Source of the DNA: Marinitoga piezophila KA3 | GTDB lineage: Bacteria; Thermotogota; Thermotogae; Petrotogales; Petrotogaceae | Direction of reading: 5' to 3' | Assembly: GCF_000255135.1 (NCBI RefSeq) | Contig: NC_016751.1 | Span: forward strand, 372,001-436,000 | Length of the DNA stretch: 64,000 bases | Shown: positions 18,952 to 28,518 of the stretch, piece after piece | How positions within the stretch are numbered: position 1 is the stretch's first letter | Layout: every line of letters begins with the position of its first letter | Position numbers and translations under genes: made by a program | The notes under the pieces: model-generated | Told to the model about the DNA's origin: nothing | Seen by the model: only the letters and a program-made list of their open reading frames with translations | Databases searched by the model: none

Positions 18952-19003
18952 AGTATAGATTAAATTTTTTTAGCATTTTTTTGCTTATATTAAGAAATGT
19001 TAA
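18952..19003 (-). promoter_or_regulatory. Pho-box-like promoter of the pst operon
   Basis: On the minus strand two direct repeats, TTAACA (19003-18998) and TTAATA (18993-18988), are spaced 4 bases apart, close to the TTAACA-type PhoP box of Gram-positive bacteria. TATACT at 18957-18952 is a plausible -10, and no good -35 is seen, as expected for an activated promoter. Assignment to the PhoB in this operon is inference. Confidence 0.55.
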
Positions 19004-19049
19004 GATGAAAAATCTAAATAACATATTACTTTTATCTATCAAAAAGTGG

Positions 19050-19055
19050 TATAAT
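19050..19055 (+). promoter_or_regulatory. Extended -10 promoter of hppA
   Basis: TGG directly precedes TATAAT at 19050-19055, an extended -10. No consensus -35 is seen 17 bases upstream. The leader of about 75 bases has no obvious structure, and GGGGTGGG serves as ribosome binding site. Confidence 0.55.
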
Positions 19056-19137
19056 TAAAATAGAGAAATTTTATTTAAATAGAATTAGTGCAAAATTTCA
19101 TTAAGTAATCACAAATTCTATAAAGTGGGGTGGGACA

Positions 19138-21309
19138 ATGTTGCTGTATTTATTAATAACAGTACCTCTTTTAGCCTTATTATTCGCAATGTATAATTAT
19201 CGTTCTGTATTAAAATTGGATGAAGGTACAGAAAGAATGAGTGAAATAGCCTTAGCAATACGAGAAGGCACCAGAACATTTATTAATCACGAGTACACAA
19301 CAGTTGGAATATACATTGTATTTATTTCTATTATCCTGGCTATAGTAACAGATATAAATACCGGCATTGCATTTGTTATAGGAGCTATAATGAGTGGTAG
19401 TGCTGGTTATGTCGGAATGAAAATGGCCACATATGCAAATGTTCGTGTATCCAACAGCGCAAGAACAACCAAAAATATTGGAAAAACACTAAAAGTTGCT
19501 TTTCAAGGCGGAAGCGTAATGGGATTATCAGTAGCAGGATTTGCATTATTGGGACTAATTATAATATATATAATATTTGGAAAATGGCAGGGATTACTCA
19601 ACATCGAAAATATAAAAGTAATAAGAAATTGGCTGGGGATAAGCTATATTCCATTTGCAATGGTCATCTCTGGTTATGCTTTAGGTTGTTCTGTAATTGC
19701 AATGTTTGATAGAGTCGGTGGTGGAATATATACAAAAGCCGCTGATATGGGAGCTGATCTTGTTGGAAAAACAGAATTGGCCTTACCAGAAGATGATCCA
19801 AGAAATCCTGCAACAATAGCAGACAATGTCGGAGATAATGTTGGTGACGTTGCCGGATTAGGAGCAGATTTGCTTGAAAGTTATATAGGTGCAATTATCT
19901 CTTCAGTAATATTAATACTATATGCCAGCTTTATTCTATCAAAAAACAATTCCATCATATCTTATGAAACCACATATAAATTAATAGTTTATCCTGTTAT
20001 CTTTGCAATCATGGGATTAATAGGCGCAATGTTGGGAATATTCTATGTAATAAAAAAGAAAAGCACAGACAACCCTCACAAAGAACTAAACACTTCACTT
20101 CTATTCTCTGCAACCTTTACAGGAATATTTACTTTAATAGCTGGATATTATTACCTCAAAGACCTTCCTCAAAATGAATTAAAGCTACTTGGATTTAAAT
20201 ATGGCATATTTTCACCATGGCTATCAGCTATGTTAGGAATTATTTCTGGTATTATAATAGGATTATTAGCTGAATATTACACAAGCGACAAATACAAACC
20301 TACACAAGAATTAGCCACATTTGCAAAAGGCGGTCCTGCAATAATCATTTCAAAAGGTATGGCTTTAGGAATGAAAAGTGTATTATATCCCGTCTTTATG
20401 CTAATGTTTGGAATTCTTCTTGCAAATTATTTTTCAGGATTATACGGTGTTGCAATGGCTGCAATGGGAATGCTTTCATTTGTAGCCGCAACTGTCTCCG
20501 TTGATTCATATGGCCCAATTGCTGACAATGCCGGAGGTATTAGTGAAATGGCAGAACTGGACCCAGAAGTAAGAAAAATCACTGATATGCTTGATTCCGT
20601 TGGAAATACAACTGCAGCTATAGGAAAAGGATTTGCAATTGGTTCTGCTGCATTTGCTGCCTTATCCTTATTTGCATCATATGTCTATTCACAAATTAAT
20701 CCGGATATGGCAGTTGATTTAAAAACACTTTTAAATATCAATTTAATAAGTCCAAGAACAATTGCAGGGGCATTATTTGGAGCAGCATTACCTTTTTATT
20801 TTAGTGCATATTTAATTGATGCTGTTGTAAATGCAGCCGAAAAAATGGTGGAAGAAATAAGGAGACAATTTAGAGAAATCCCTGGACTAATGGAAGGAAA
20901 AAACAAGCCTGATTATAATAAATGTATAAAAATAAGTAGTGAAGGAGCTTTAAAAGAAATGAAAACACCTGCTTTAATTGCTGTATTAACTCCTATAATT
21001 TCAGGATTCATTTTTGGTACTGAATTTGTAGGAGGACTCCTTGCAGGAACTACCTTTAGTGGTGTAATGCTTGCAATTTATACAGCAAATGCAGGTGGTG
21101 CATGGGATAATGCAAAAAAATACATTGAAAACAATAATCTTGAAGGTGAAGGAAAAGGAACAGAAGCTCATAAAGCCTCAGTTGTTGGAGATACAGTAGG
21201 TGACCCATTGAAAGACACTGTTGGTCCTTCATTGGATATATTAATAAAAATCATGGCTGTAACTTCCTTAATTACAGTTTCAGTATTCAAAATATATCAT
21301 CTATTTTGA
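19138..21309 (+). CDS. hppA: Membrane-bound ion-pumping pyrophosphatase
   Basis: This 723-residue protein with about 16 membrane helices couples pyrophosphate hydrolysis to Na+ or H+ pumping. Active-site motifs are GGGIYTKAADMGADLVGK, DDPRNPATIADNVGDNVGD and the C-terminal GDTVGDPLKDTVGPSL. GNTTAAIGKGFAIGSAA has Ala where K+-independent enzymes carry Lys, so it should be K+-dependent. The related Thermotoga maritima enzyme pumps Na+; whether this one does cannot be read from sequence by eye. It is transcribed alone. Confidence 0.95.
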   Translation: MLLYLLITVPLLALLFAMYNYRSVLKLDEGTERMSEIALAIREGTRTFINHEYTTVGIYIVFISIILAIVTDINTGIAFVIGAIMSGSAGYVGMKMATYANVRVSNSARTTKNIGKTLKVAFQGGSVMGLSVAGFALLGLIIIYIIFGKWQGLLNIENIKVIRNWLGISYIPFAMVISGYALGCSVIAMFDRVGGGIYTKAADMGADLVGKTELALPEDDPRNPATIADNVGDNVGDVAGLGADLLESYIGAIISSVILILYASFILSKNNSIISYETTYKLIVYPVIFAIMGLIGAMLGIFYVIKKKSTDNPHKELNTSLLFSATFTGIFTLIAGYYYLKDLPQNELKLLGFKYGIFSPWLSAMLGIISGIIIGLLAEYYTSDKYKPTQELATFAKGGPAIIISKGMALGMKSVLYPVFMLMFGILLANYFSGLYGVAMAAMGMLSFVAATVSVDSYGPIADNAGGISEMAELDPEVRKITDMLDSVGNTTAAIGKGFAIGSAAFAALSLFASYVYSQINPDMAVDLKTLLNINLISPRTIAGALFGAALPFYFSAYLIDAVVNAAEKMVEEIRRQFREIPGLMEGKNKPDYNKCIKISSEGALKEMKTPALIAVLTPIISGFIFGTEFVGGLLAGTTFSGVMLAIYTANAGGAWDNAKKYIENNNLEGEGKGTEAHKASVVGDTVGDPLKDTVGPSLDILIKIMAVTSLITVSVFKIYHLF

Positions 21310-21326
21310 TTTAAACCATAACAAAG

Positions 21327-21366
21327 ACTCTCCCGGACATTTTATTATGTTCCGGGAGAGTTGTTA
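21327..21366 (+). terminator. Terminator after hppA
   Basis: ACTCTCCCGGACAT pairs with ATGTTCCGGGAGAGT around a short loop, followed by TGTTATTT. Confidence 0.85.
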
Positions 21367-21605
21367 TTTAAGCATATAGGTGGCTATTTTTAATTTTTTA
21401 TTTTAAAAGCTATAAATAGGATTTTGAGATTGCTATAAAATATTTATTTATAACTAACATTCTACATAAATAGTCACAATTTTTCTGACAATTTATTATA
21501 ATAAATATATTTTTACAAAATAGAAAAGTGTTGATAATATAAACGCAATAATCATTGATTATAATATCAATGTAATTTGGAAGGCTCAAAATCCTGAAGA
21601 AAGGA

Positions 21606-21655
21606 GAGTCTTGTTGTAGCATAAGTGTATTATGTTGCGACAAGACTCTTTTTTT
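21606..21655 (+). ncRNA. Long terminator hairpin; end of a possible small RNA or attenuated leader
   Basis: GAGTCTTGT at 21606 and ACAAGACTC at 21640-21648 begin a continuous 19-bp stem (three G-T wobbles) with loop GTGTA, followed by seven T. No open frame leads into it and hppA has its own terminator about 250 bases earlier. It therefore ends a separate short transcript, perhaps starting near TATAAT at 21560, though no -35 is convincing. The family is not recognised. Confidence 0.5.
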
Positions 21656-22057
21656 ATTATATACACCAAAACCGAAAGGAGATGATATTTTAGAAAATAT
21701 TATTAAATAAAAAATTTAAATCCGGATTTTAAAGGCTCTAACAGCAAAAGATAGCTTTTTATTTTTTCATCTACAATTTTATGAACGAGCCTTGTTATAT
21801 TCCCTCCTCCACAAAGGGAATGGAATTCAAAGAGAAAAATCATTAAAATCCAAAGACTTATACTGCAACAAAATATTCTTGAGCTTATTTTTTTCAACAT
21901 TTCAAATGAATTTTAAAAAAGTCTTGTTTTCAAAAAAACTCAAATATTTTCAAGTCTCGAGCGTTGAGAAGAGACTTTCAACAGCAAATAAAACTACAAT
22001 GTATTTTTAAATCCGGAAAATTAGCTTAATACTAAAAATTGTGGAGGAGGGAATAGT
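21656..22057 (+). promoter_or_regulatory. 400-base non-coding leader with a perfect anti-ribosome-binding-site element
   Basis: No credible gene lies here. The 17 bases at 21798-21814 (TATTCCCTCCTCCACAA) are the exact reverse complement of 22039-22055, the ribosome binding site region of the DUF2828 gene. Other local structure: AAGGCTC (21731-21737) can pair with GAGCCTT (21787-21793), and AAGTCTC/GAGACTT form a hairpin at 21952-21977. AAATCCGGA occurs at both ends (21717 and 22009). It may be a structured 5' leader that hides the ribosome binding site, or a separate RNA acting on it. Confidence 0.5.
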
Positions 22058-23521
22058 ATGAATAAAAATTTCATGGAAGCATTAAAAGAAGAAGGAAACG
22101 TATATTACACAGGAAATGGAGCATTGAGTTTAAAAAATAGCGGAAATAGTTTAGTTGATTTCTTTTACAGATGTGGGATTTTAATGAACCAGCCAAAAAG
22201 ATTTGAAGAATTATTCCTTAATGCATTTGCAGAAGATAAAGAAAAAGCTATAAAAATATTATTTTACTCAAGGGATGTAAGAGGCGGTCAGGGAGTAAGA
22301 AGAACATTTAGACATATATTAAAAAAGTTAGGAAATCTATACCCTGAAATAGCAGTGCAGATAATAAAATATGTACCAGAATATGGAAGATGGGACGATT
22401 TATATGCCTTTGTTGGAACAAAGGTAGAAACAGAAGCATTTGAATTTATGTATAAACAAATAATAGAAGATGTAAAAAACTATAAGGATAACAAGCCAAT
22501 AAGTCTATTGGCAAAATGGTTAAAGTCCGAAAACACAAGTTCTAAACACTCTGTAAAACTTGCCAAAATAACCAGAAAATATTTTAAAATGGACTCAAAA
22601 ACATATAGAAAAATGTTGTCTGAATTAAGAAAATATATAAAAATAGTAGAAAGAGATATGAGCGAAAACAAATGGGATAACATTGAATATGAAATAGTCC
22701 CATCCCGGGCAATGAAAAAATATCACAGAGCATTTTATAAACATGATGCTGAAAGATATGAAAAATATCTTGAAGAAGTAAAAAATAACAAAAAGAAAAT
22801 AAACGCAGGGACATTATATCCCCATGATATAGTAAAAATGGTATTAAAGGAAGAAAATGAAACTGCAGAAATGCTATGGAAAAATCTACCTGACTATGGA
22901 ATTGAAGAAGATGCCATAGCAGTAGTGGATACATCGGGATCAATGTACGGATGTGGCGAAAGTTTGATCCCAATAACAGTAGCAGTTTCATTGGGAATAT
23001 ACTTTGCTGAAAGAAATAAAGGGAAATTTAAAAATTACTTTATAACCTTCTCCGAAAAACCTGAATTACCGGAAATAAAAGGAGAAACATTATACGAAAA
23101 AGTCCAGACATTATCCCAGGCATATTGGGATGCGAATACAAATATAATAAAAGTATTTGAATTAATATTAGAAACTGCCAAAAAAGGCGGATATACTATA
23201 GAAGATATACCTGAAAAAATATACATAATATCTGATATGCAGTTTGATATGGCTGTATCAGACAATAGCAAAACAAACTTTGAAGCAATAAAAGAAATGT
23301 ACGAAAAAGCAGGATACCCAATGCCACAACTAATATTCTGGAATGTAAGTAGTTATGGAAATGATGTTCCTGTTAAATTCGATGAAAATGGAACTGCATT
23401 AATATCAGGATATAATCCAGTAATATTAAAATACATATTGACTGGAAAAGACATAAATCCATACGAAATAATGGAAAATGTAATAAACTCTGAAAGATAT
23501 AAAAATATACATATAAACTAA
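22058..23521 (+). CDS. DUF2828 / vWA-domain protein, Ro60 (TROVE)-like architecture
   Basis: This 487-residue protein resembles the DUF2828 family. The N-terminal helical solenoid contains NSLVDFFYRCG, ILFYSRDVRGGQGVRRTFR, PEYGRWDDLYAF and LLAKWLKSENTSSK. The C-terminal von Willebrand A domain has a complete MIDAS start, VVDTSGSMYG (about residues 291-300), then ITFSEKPEL and YIISDMQFDMA. A helical ring followed by a vWA domain is also the layout of the RNA-binding protein Ro60, so RNA binding is a reasonable but unproven guess. GTGGAGGAGGG precedes the start and is complementary to an upstream leader element. It is a single-gene unit with its own terminator. Confidence 0.7.
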   Translation: MNKNFMEALKEEGNVYYTGNGALSLKNSGNSLVDFFYRCGILMNQPKRFEELFLNAFAEDKEKAIKILFYSRDVRGGQGVRRTFRHILKKLGNLYPEIAVQIIKYVPEYGRWDDLYAFVGTKVETEAFEFMYKQIIEDVKNYKDNKPISLLAKWLKSENTSSKHSVKLAKITRKYFKMDSKTYRKMLSELRKYIKIVERDMSENKWDNIEYEIVPSRAMKKYHRAFYKHDAERYEKYLEEVKNNKKKINAGTLYPHDIVKMVLKEENETAEMLWKNLPDYGIEEDAIAVVDTSGSMYGCGESLIPITVAVSLGIYFAERNKGKFKNYFITFSEKPELPEIKGETLYEKVQTLSQAYWDANTNIIKVFELILETAKKGGYTIEDIPEKIYIISDMQFDMAVSDNSKTNFEAIKEMYEKAGYPMPQLIFWNVSSYGNDVPVKFDENGTALISGYNPVILKYILTGKDINPYEIMENVINSERYKNIHIN

Positions 23522-23526
23522 AATTT

Positions 23527-23560
23527 CCAGCCATCTACTCTTTACGATGGCTGGTTTTTT
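23527..23560 (+). terminator. Terminator after the DUF2828 gene
   Basis: CCAGCCATC pairs with GATGGCTGG around a 10-base loop, followed by six T. Confidence 0.92.
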
Positions 23561-23609
23561 ATATATAAAATAACTGATTTTTTGATATAAGTTGCAATTA
23601 CATTTAATA

Positions 23610-23999
23610 AAAGATTTATAAAAAAACTAAATATAAAAGAAAAACAAAAGAAAGATATTCGCAAAATAGTCAAAATTATAAAATACGCATAAATAAACCA
23701 AAACATATCTACGAGGTTCGCAGAGGTTTATGATTTTGTAACACTTTTCAAAAACCACTTGACAAAAGGATTTTAGAATGTTATAATAAAAATAGTTCGT
23801 ATACGGACCTAAATTCAAAAACACAAAATCTCTGAAAGCAGCTTAAACAAAAGAAAACTGAAAAACAGGTACGAATATAGATGAAAAGCGGATTACAGAG
23901 ATTTTATTCGAAAAAATGCCGAAAATTTCAAAATTAAAAAACAGGTTCGAAAAATCACCTTCTAAAAAACGCTAATAATAACCATTCTAGAAACCAGCT
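23610..23999 (+). promoter_or_regulatory. CRISPR leader 1 (390 bp)
   Basis: This stretch is nearly identical to 41801-42190 and 52927-53316 and ends directly at the first repeat in each case. It holds a perfect promoter: TTGACA 23759-23764, 17-base spacer, TATAAT 23782-23787, reading into the array. TCTCTGAAAG at 23829, identical to repeat positions 17-26, lies exactly 171 bases upstream of the first repeat in all three leaders. CGAATAT at 23872 is a second repeat-like piece. AACAGGT(A/T)CGAA occurs twice. Confidence 0.9.
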
Positions 24000-25721
24000 A
24001 TCCGAATATCACTACTCTCTGAAAGAGATAGAAACAATCCCATTCAACGTTTAATACTTTTTTAAATAACCAATTATATCCGAATATCACTACTCTCTGA
24101 AAGAGATAGAAACAATCTTTTCTATATACTTTGCACCAACCTTTATATTGCCAATCCGAATATCACTACTCTCTGAAAGAGATAGAAACAGCGTAACGCT
24201 GTTTTCTGTAACCCGTCTTGCTTTTTACAAATCCGAATATCACTACTCTCTGAAAGAGATAGAAACTCGTTGCCCTTTCTGAGAATAACCAGAAAAAACC
24301 ACTTTAATCCGAATATCACTACTCTCTGAAAGAGATAGAAACACATTCTTTATCTTGACTGTCTTTACCTTCATCATAACTATCCGAATATCACTACTCT
24401 CTGAAAGAGATAGAAACTCTTTTCAACTTCTGCTAAATTGTGAGCTAAGTTTCGTTCTATCCGAATATCACTACTCTCTGAAAGAGATAGAAACTCTTCT
24501 TCCAATTCTTTTAATTCTTTTTTGTATTGCTTTAAATCCGAATATCACTACTCTCTGAAAGAGATAGAAACAATAAATTCTACACCATATGGTTTTTTCA
24601 TTTTACCTAATAATCCGAATATCACTACTCTCTGAAAGAGATAGAAACAGTATTTATTACCTGTCTTTTATGCGTTTTATTGTACTTTAATCCGAATATC
24701 ACTACTCTCTGAAAGAGATAGAAACTTTGATTTTTAATTGTAATATGTAGAACAATCTTTATTCTGATCCGAATATCACTACTCTCTGAAAGAGATAGAA
24801 ACATATCTAACAACATAACCTTTAATTAAACCACTATTCTTTTATCCGAATATCACTACTCTCTGAAAGAGATAGAAACTTCCAGCTTTTCAATGTGTGG
24901 GAATATTATATACTCCCACTCATCCGAATATCACTACTCTCTGAAAGAGATAGAAACAGTATATAATACTCCCAATCGTAACCGACAAAAATTTTACATC
25001 CGAATATCACTACTCTCTGAAAGAGATAGAAACAAATATTGAAATAACTATAATAAGACTCTTGTAAACACCAATCCGAATATCACTACTCTCTGAAAGA
25101 GATAGAAACAATATTATTCTACCTAACCTTTCACCTTCTATTCTATCTCATCCGAATATCACTACTCTCTGAAAGAGATAGAAACATGAGGTGGAACATG
25201 CCACCTCAAAAAATTATATCATATAAATCCGAATATCACTACTCTCTGAAAGAGATAGAAACAATGCTTGATATGCATCTTCCCAACTATTATATTTAAT
25301 CTATCCGAATATCACTACTCTCTGAAAGAGATAGAAACTGTTGAATCACTAACTCAGCGCCAGTTATGCCGTCGAAGTATCCGAATATCACTACTCTCTG
25401 AAAGAGATAGAAACGAATTACTTCTCCTCTGGCCTTTTTGCGAACCCCATGATGTATCCGAATATCACTACTCTCTGAAAGAGATAGAAACGTTTATCTA
25501 TTTCTTCAACCATTAAATTGATTATTGCATCATCCGAATATCACTACTCTCTGAAAGAGATAGAAACCGTTTTTAAACAACAAACCTCTACCAGTGCGAT
25601 TAAAAACTATCCGAATATCACTACTCTCTGAAAGAGATAGAAACTTTGATAGTGTAGTATAATCAATATCACGTTGAAGATGTTTATTCGAATATCACTA
25701 CTCTCTGAAAGAGATAGAAAG
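24000..25721 (+). CRISPR. CRISPR array 1, 23 repeats and 22 spacers
   Basis: A 36-bp repeat begins ATCCGAATATCAC and ends GAGATAGAAAC. Repeats start at 24000, 24078, 24154, 24231, 24307, 24382, 24459, 24536, 24613, 24690, 24767, 24844, 24922, 24998, 25074, 25150, 25227, 25303, 25379, 25456, 25532, 25609 and 25686. Spacers are 39-42 bases. The last repeat is degenerate (position 3 C to T, position 36 C to G), marking the trailer end. All repeats have C at position 11. The crRNA 5' tag would be AUAGAAAC, a type III-like handle, with Cas6 (34075-34896) as likely processor. Confidence 0.98.
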
Positions 25722-25749
25722 CTCCTGCATTAAAAGCAGGAGCTTTTTT
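25721..25749 (+). terminator. Terminator of array 1
   Basis: GCTCCTGC pairs with GCAGGAGC around ATTAAAA, followed by six T. The stem core CTCCTGC/GCAGGAG is shared with the terminators of arrays 2 and 3. The first G is also the last base of the final repeat. Confidence 0.92.
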
Positions 25750-25793
25750 ATCTTTTAATCACCAAAAACTATTTTAAATTTCTCCTATAAATA

Positions 25794-25822
25794 TTGACAT
25801 AATAATTTCATTATGTTAAAAT
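25794..25822 (+). promoter_or_regulatory. Promoter of the CAPP-cas1-cas2-ago operon
   Basis: TTGACA at 25794-25799, 17-base spacer, TAAAAT at 25817-25822. It lies between the array terminator and the first gene, so the adaptation operon is transcribed separately from the array. Confidence 0.75.
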
Positions 25823-25860
25823 TATAATATATACTTCAAATTTATTTAGTTGGTGATAAT

Positions 25861-27501
25861 ATGAATTTTAAAGAATTAGCTTTTAAGGCTGAAGAAGATT
25901 TTGACTTTGAAAAAGCTATTGAATATTATAAAAAAGCATTTAATGAATTAACAATTAATGATGATTCATTAATTCGCTATGCAAATTTATTATTTGATTT
26001 TCAAAAATTTGAAGAAGCAGAACCAATTTTTGAAAAAATAGTTTCTGAAATTAATGATTCGGAGTATATGAGTAAACTTGCTATTATTTATGAAGAAAAT
26101 AATAAATTTGAAAAAGCATTGAAAATATACAAAGAATTAGGAATAGAATCTAAAGTGAAAGAGCTCTCAGATAAAATCGAATTAAAAGCACCATCTCAAA
26201 ATGCAATAAAACGTTTTATGACGCTTTTTTCAGGAAGAGAAGATGTTTTTTCTATTCAATATGAAGGTGGATACAGACCAATTAGAAGACCTTTGAATTT
26301 TCATGATATAAAAGATCATTTTTCTGGCAAAAAAACTTTAGGAATATATCTTTTAAAAAAGAATGATACTGTTAAATTTGCAGCATATGATATAGATATA
26401 AAAAAGCATTATTTAAATAGAGAAGATAAATTTGTATATGAAGAAAATAGTAAAAAAGTTGCTAAACGATTATCCAGAGAATTGAATTTGGAAAATATAA
26501 TTCATTATTTTGAATTTACTGGCAATAGAGGATATCATATATGGATATTTTTTGATATTCCTGTTTCTGCTTATAAAATAAAATATATTATGGAGAAAAT
26601 TTTGGATAGGATTGAATTAGAAGAAGGTATCGATGTTGAAATATTCCCAAAACAAACATCTTTAAATGGTGGATTAGGGAATTTAATAAAAGTGCCTCTT
26701 GGTGTTCATAAAAAGACAGGTAAAAAATGTTTATTTGTGGATAATGATTTTAATGTCATTGAAAATCAAATTGAATTTCTGAATAATATAAAAGAAAATA
26801 AGGCAACTGAAATTGATAAACTTTTTAGAGAAATATTCAATGAAAATGATTATGATGATTTTAATGTTACATATAAAAAAAGAACAACCAGTTCTAAAAA
26901 TTCTGCATCTAAAAAAATTAAAAGTTCAATTAGAAAAACGCTGCCAAAAAGTAATAAGAATATTTTTACCCAAATGATTGAAGGATGCCATATTTTAAAA
27001 CAAATTAACGAAAAGATAGAAAAAGAGGCATATATTACAGAAGAGGAAGAAATGATTTTTATAAAATCACTTGCTAATCTTGAAAATTCAAAAAAGTTTA
27101 TAGAAATGAAATTATCTCAAACAATTAATTTTTCAAAAAAACGTATTGATATGATTATAAAACAAAGTTTAGGCGTTCCAATAACCTGTGAAGAGATACG
27201 GAAAATTATATTGAATAAAGATATATCGTTGAGTCTTGAAAACTGCACATGTAAATTTCAGGGTAATTATAATTCACCATATGCAATTGTAGAAAATATA
27301 GAAGAAATGTTTCTTGATAAGATTGACATAAATGACATTGCTAAAAAGATTGTTGAAAAAAATGCTGAAAAGTTTGAAATAGAAAAAGAAATTAAAAATT
27401 TAAAAAGAATGATAGCTAAAAAGATGGGCGATTCAAAAGAGTTAAGAACCGAAATAGGTACAATAAAAAGATTTGGCGATGATATAGAAATTATATTATA
27501 A
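25861..27501 (+). CDS. CRISPR-associated primase-polymerase (CAPP): TPR + AEP primase + Cys-rich C-terminal domain
   Basis: This 546-residue protein has TPR-like helix pairs at about 1-110. An archaeo-eukaryotic primase domain follows with the metal-binding pair Asp177/Asp179 (YDIDIKKHY), GNRGYHIWIFFD with His226, and IDVEIFPKQ with Asp258 followed by NLIKVPLGVHKKTG. The C-terminal helical domain has Cys376, Cys443, Cys462 and Cys464, a PriCT/PriL-like set that may hold Zn or Fe-S. Enzymes of this type from Marinitoga were described as CAPPs with DNA and RNA synthesis activity and a proposed role in spacer acquisition. It is first in the operon with cas1, 12 bases away. Confidence 0.9.
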   Translation: MNFKELAFKAEEDFDFEKAIEYYKKAFNELTINDDSLIRYANLLFDFQKFEEAEPIFEKIVSEINDSEYMSKLAIIYEENNKFEKALKIYKELGIESKVKELSDKIELKAPSQNAIKRFMTLFSGREDVFSIQYEGGYRPIRRPLNFHDIKDHFSGKKTLGIYLLKKNDTVKFAAYDIDIKKHYLNREDKFVYEENSKKVAKRLSRELNLENIIHYFEFTGNRGYHIWIFFDIPVSAYKIKYIMEKILDRIELEEGIDVEIFPKQTSLNGGLGNLIKVPLGVHKKTGKKCLFVDNDFNVIENQIEFLNNIKENKATEIDKLFREIFNENDYDDFNVTYKKRTTSSKNSASKKIKSSIRKTLPKSNKNIFTQMIEGCHILKQINEKIEKEAYITEEEEMIFIKSLANLENSKKFIEMKLSQTINFSKKRIDMIIKQSLGVPITCEEIRKIILNKDISLSLENCTCKFQGNYNSPYAIVENIEEMFLDKIDINDIAKKIVEKNAEKFEIEKEIKNLKRMIAKKMGDSKELRTEIGTIKRFGDDIEIIL

Positions 27502-27513
27502 GGAGATTTTTAA

Positions 27514-28518
27514 ATGATTTTGTATATCACAGAACAAGGAGCTGTGCTTTCTAAAAGAGAAGGACGACTTGTTATTTCTAAAGAAAATTCTATTATTTCA
27601 GAGATTCCGTTAAATAAAATTGAAAAGATTAATTTAATGGGGAATATTTCCCTTACTACTCCAATTATTAGCTATTTTCTTGATCATGAAATAGAAGTTA
27701 TTTTTATGACGAAAACTGGAAAATACAGAGGAAAATTATATACCGATGAATACAGAAATGTGTTATTAAGATTAAAACAATACGAACGCTCTTATGATGA
27801 AAAATTCAAACTGAAAATTTCAAAAGCAATAGTTAAAGGAAAACTGAAAAATTCATATGATTTTTTGATTAATAGAAGTAGATATTTACCTAAAGGAACT
27901 TTAAGCAAGGAAATTGCTTCGATTAGAAAGATTATAGAAAAAGTTGATAAAGGAAAAAATATTGATGAAGTAAGAGGATTTGAAGGAATTGGTTCTAAAT
28001 ATTATTTTGAAGGATTTAAAAAATTAATAAAAAACGAAAATTTCAAATTTGAAAAACGCATTATGCACCCACCAAGAGATCCTGTAAATGCCATGCTATC
28101 ATTTGGATACTATCTTTTGTATAACGAAGTTATGGCAGCTATTAATATCGTTGGATTAGATCCATATTTTGGCAATCTTCATACCATAGAAATATCAAAA
28201 AAATCACTTTTATTTGATCTGGTTGAAGAATTTAGAAATATCATAATAGACAACTTTATACTTAAATTAATTAATAGAAATGAAATAAGCAAAGATGATT
28301 TCAATAAAAAAGATGAAAATATTATATATTTTACAGATGAGGGAATGAAGAAATTTATATCCAAATACGAAGAGATGATATCTCAAAAAATGCGATATCA
28401 TTTAGACGAAGAAACAAATTATATTAGAACAATATTTCAAAAGCAGGCAAGGCATTATGCCAGAGTTGTTATTGGAGATGAAGAGGAATATATTCCATTT
28501 TATAGGGTGGGGAATTAA
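27514..28518 (+). CDS. cas1: CRISPR integrase Cas1
   Basis: This 334-residue protein has the N-terminal beta domain (MILYITEQGAVLSKREGRLVI) and C-terminal helical catalytic domain. Metal ligands are Glu157 in FEGIGSKYYF, His223 in GLDPYFGNLHT and Asp235/Glu238 in FDLVEEFR. Cas1 with Cas2 inserts spacers at the leader end. AAGGAG precedes the start. It is not fused to a reverse transcriptase or to Cas6. All catalytic residues are present, so it should be active. Confidence 0.97.
   Translation: MILYITEQGAVLSKREGRLVISKENSIISEIPLNKIEKINLMGNISLTTPIISYFLDHEIEVIFMTKTGKYRGKLYTDEYRNVLLRLKQYERSYDEKFKLKISKAIVKGKLKNSYDFLINRSRYLPKGTLSKEIASIRKIIEKVDKGKNIDEVRGFEGIGSKYYFEGFKKLIKNENFKFEKRIMHPPRDPVNAMLSFGYYLLYNEVMAAINIVGLDPYFGNLHTIEISKKSLLFDLVEEFRNIIIDNFILKLINRNEISKDDFNKKDENIIYFTDEGMKKFISKYEEMISQKMRYHLDEETNYIRTIFQKQARHYARVVIGDEEEYIPFYRVGN

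Noticed and set aside
21703-22010. Two overlapping frames of 65 and 72 codons in the DUF2828 leader
   Set aside because: Neither has a ribosome binding site or family-like sequence. The region's inverted repeats explain it better as RNA.
23627-23824. A 65-residue minus-strand frame, repeated at 41818-42015 and 52944-53141
   Set aside because: It is conserved only because the whole CRISPR leader is conserved. It lies antisense to the promoter and has no ribosome binding site.
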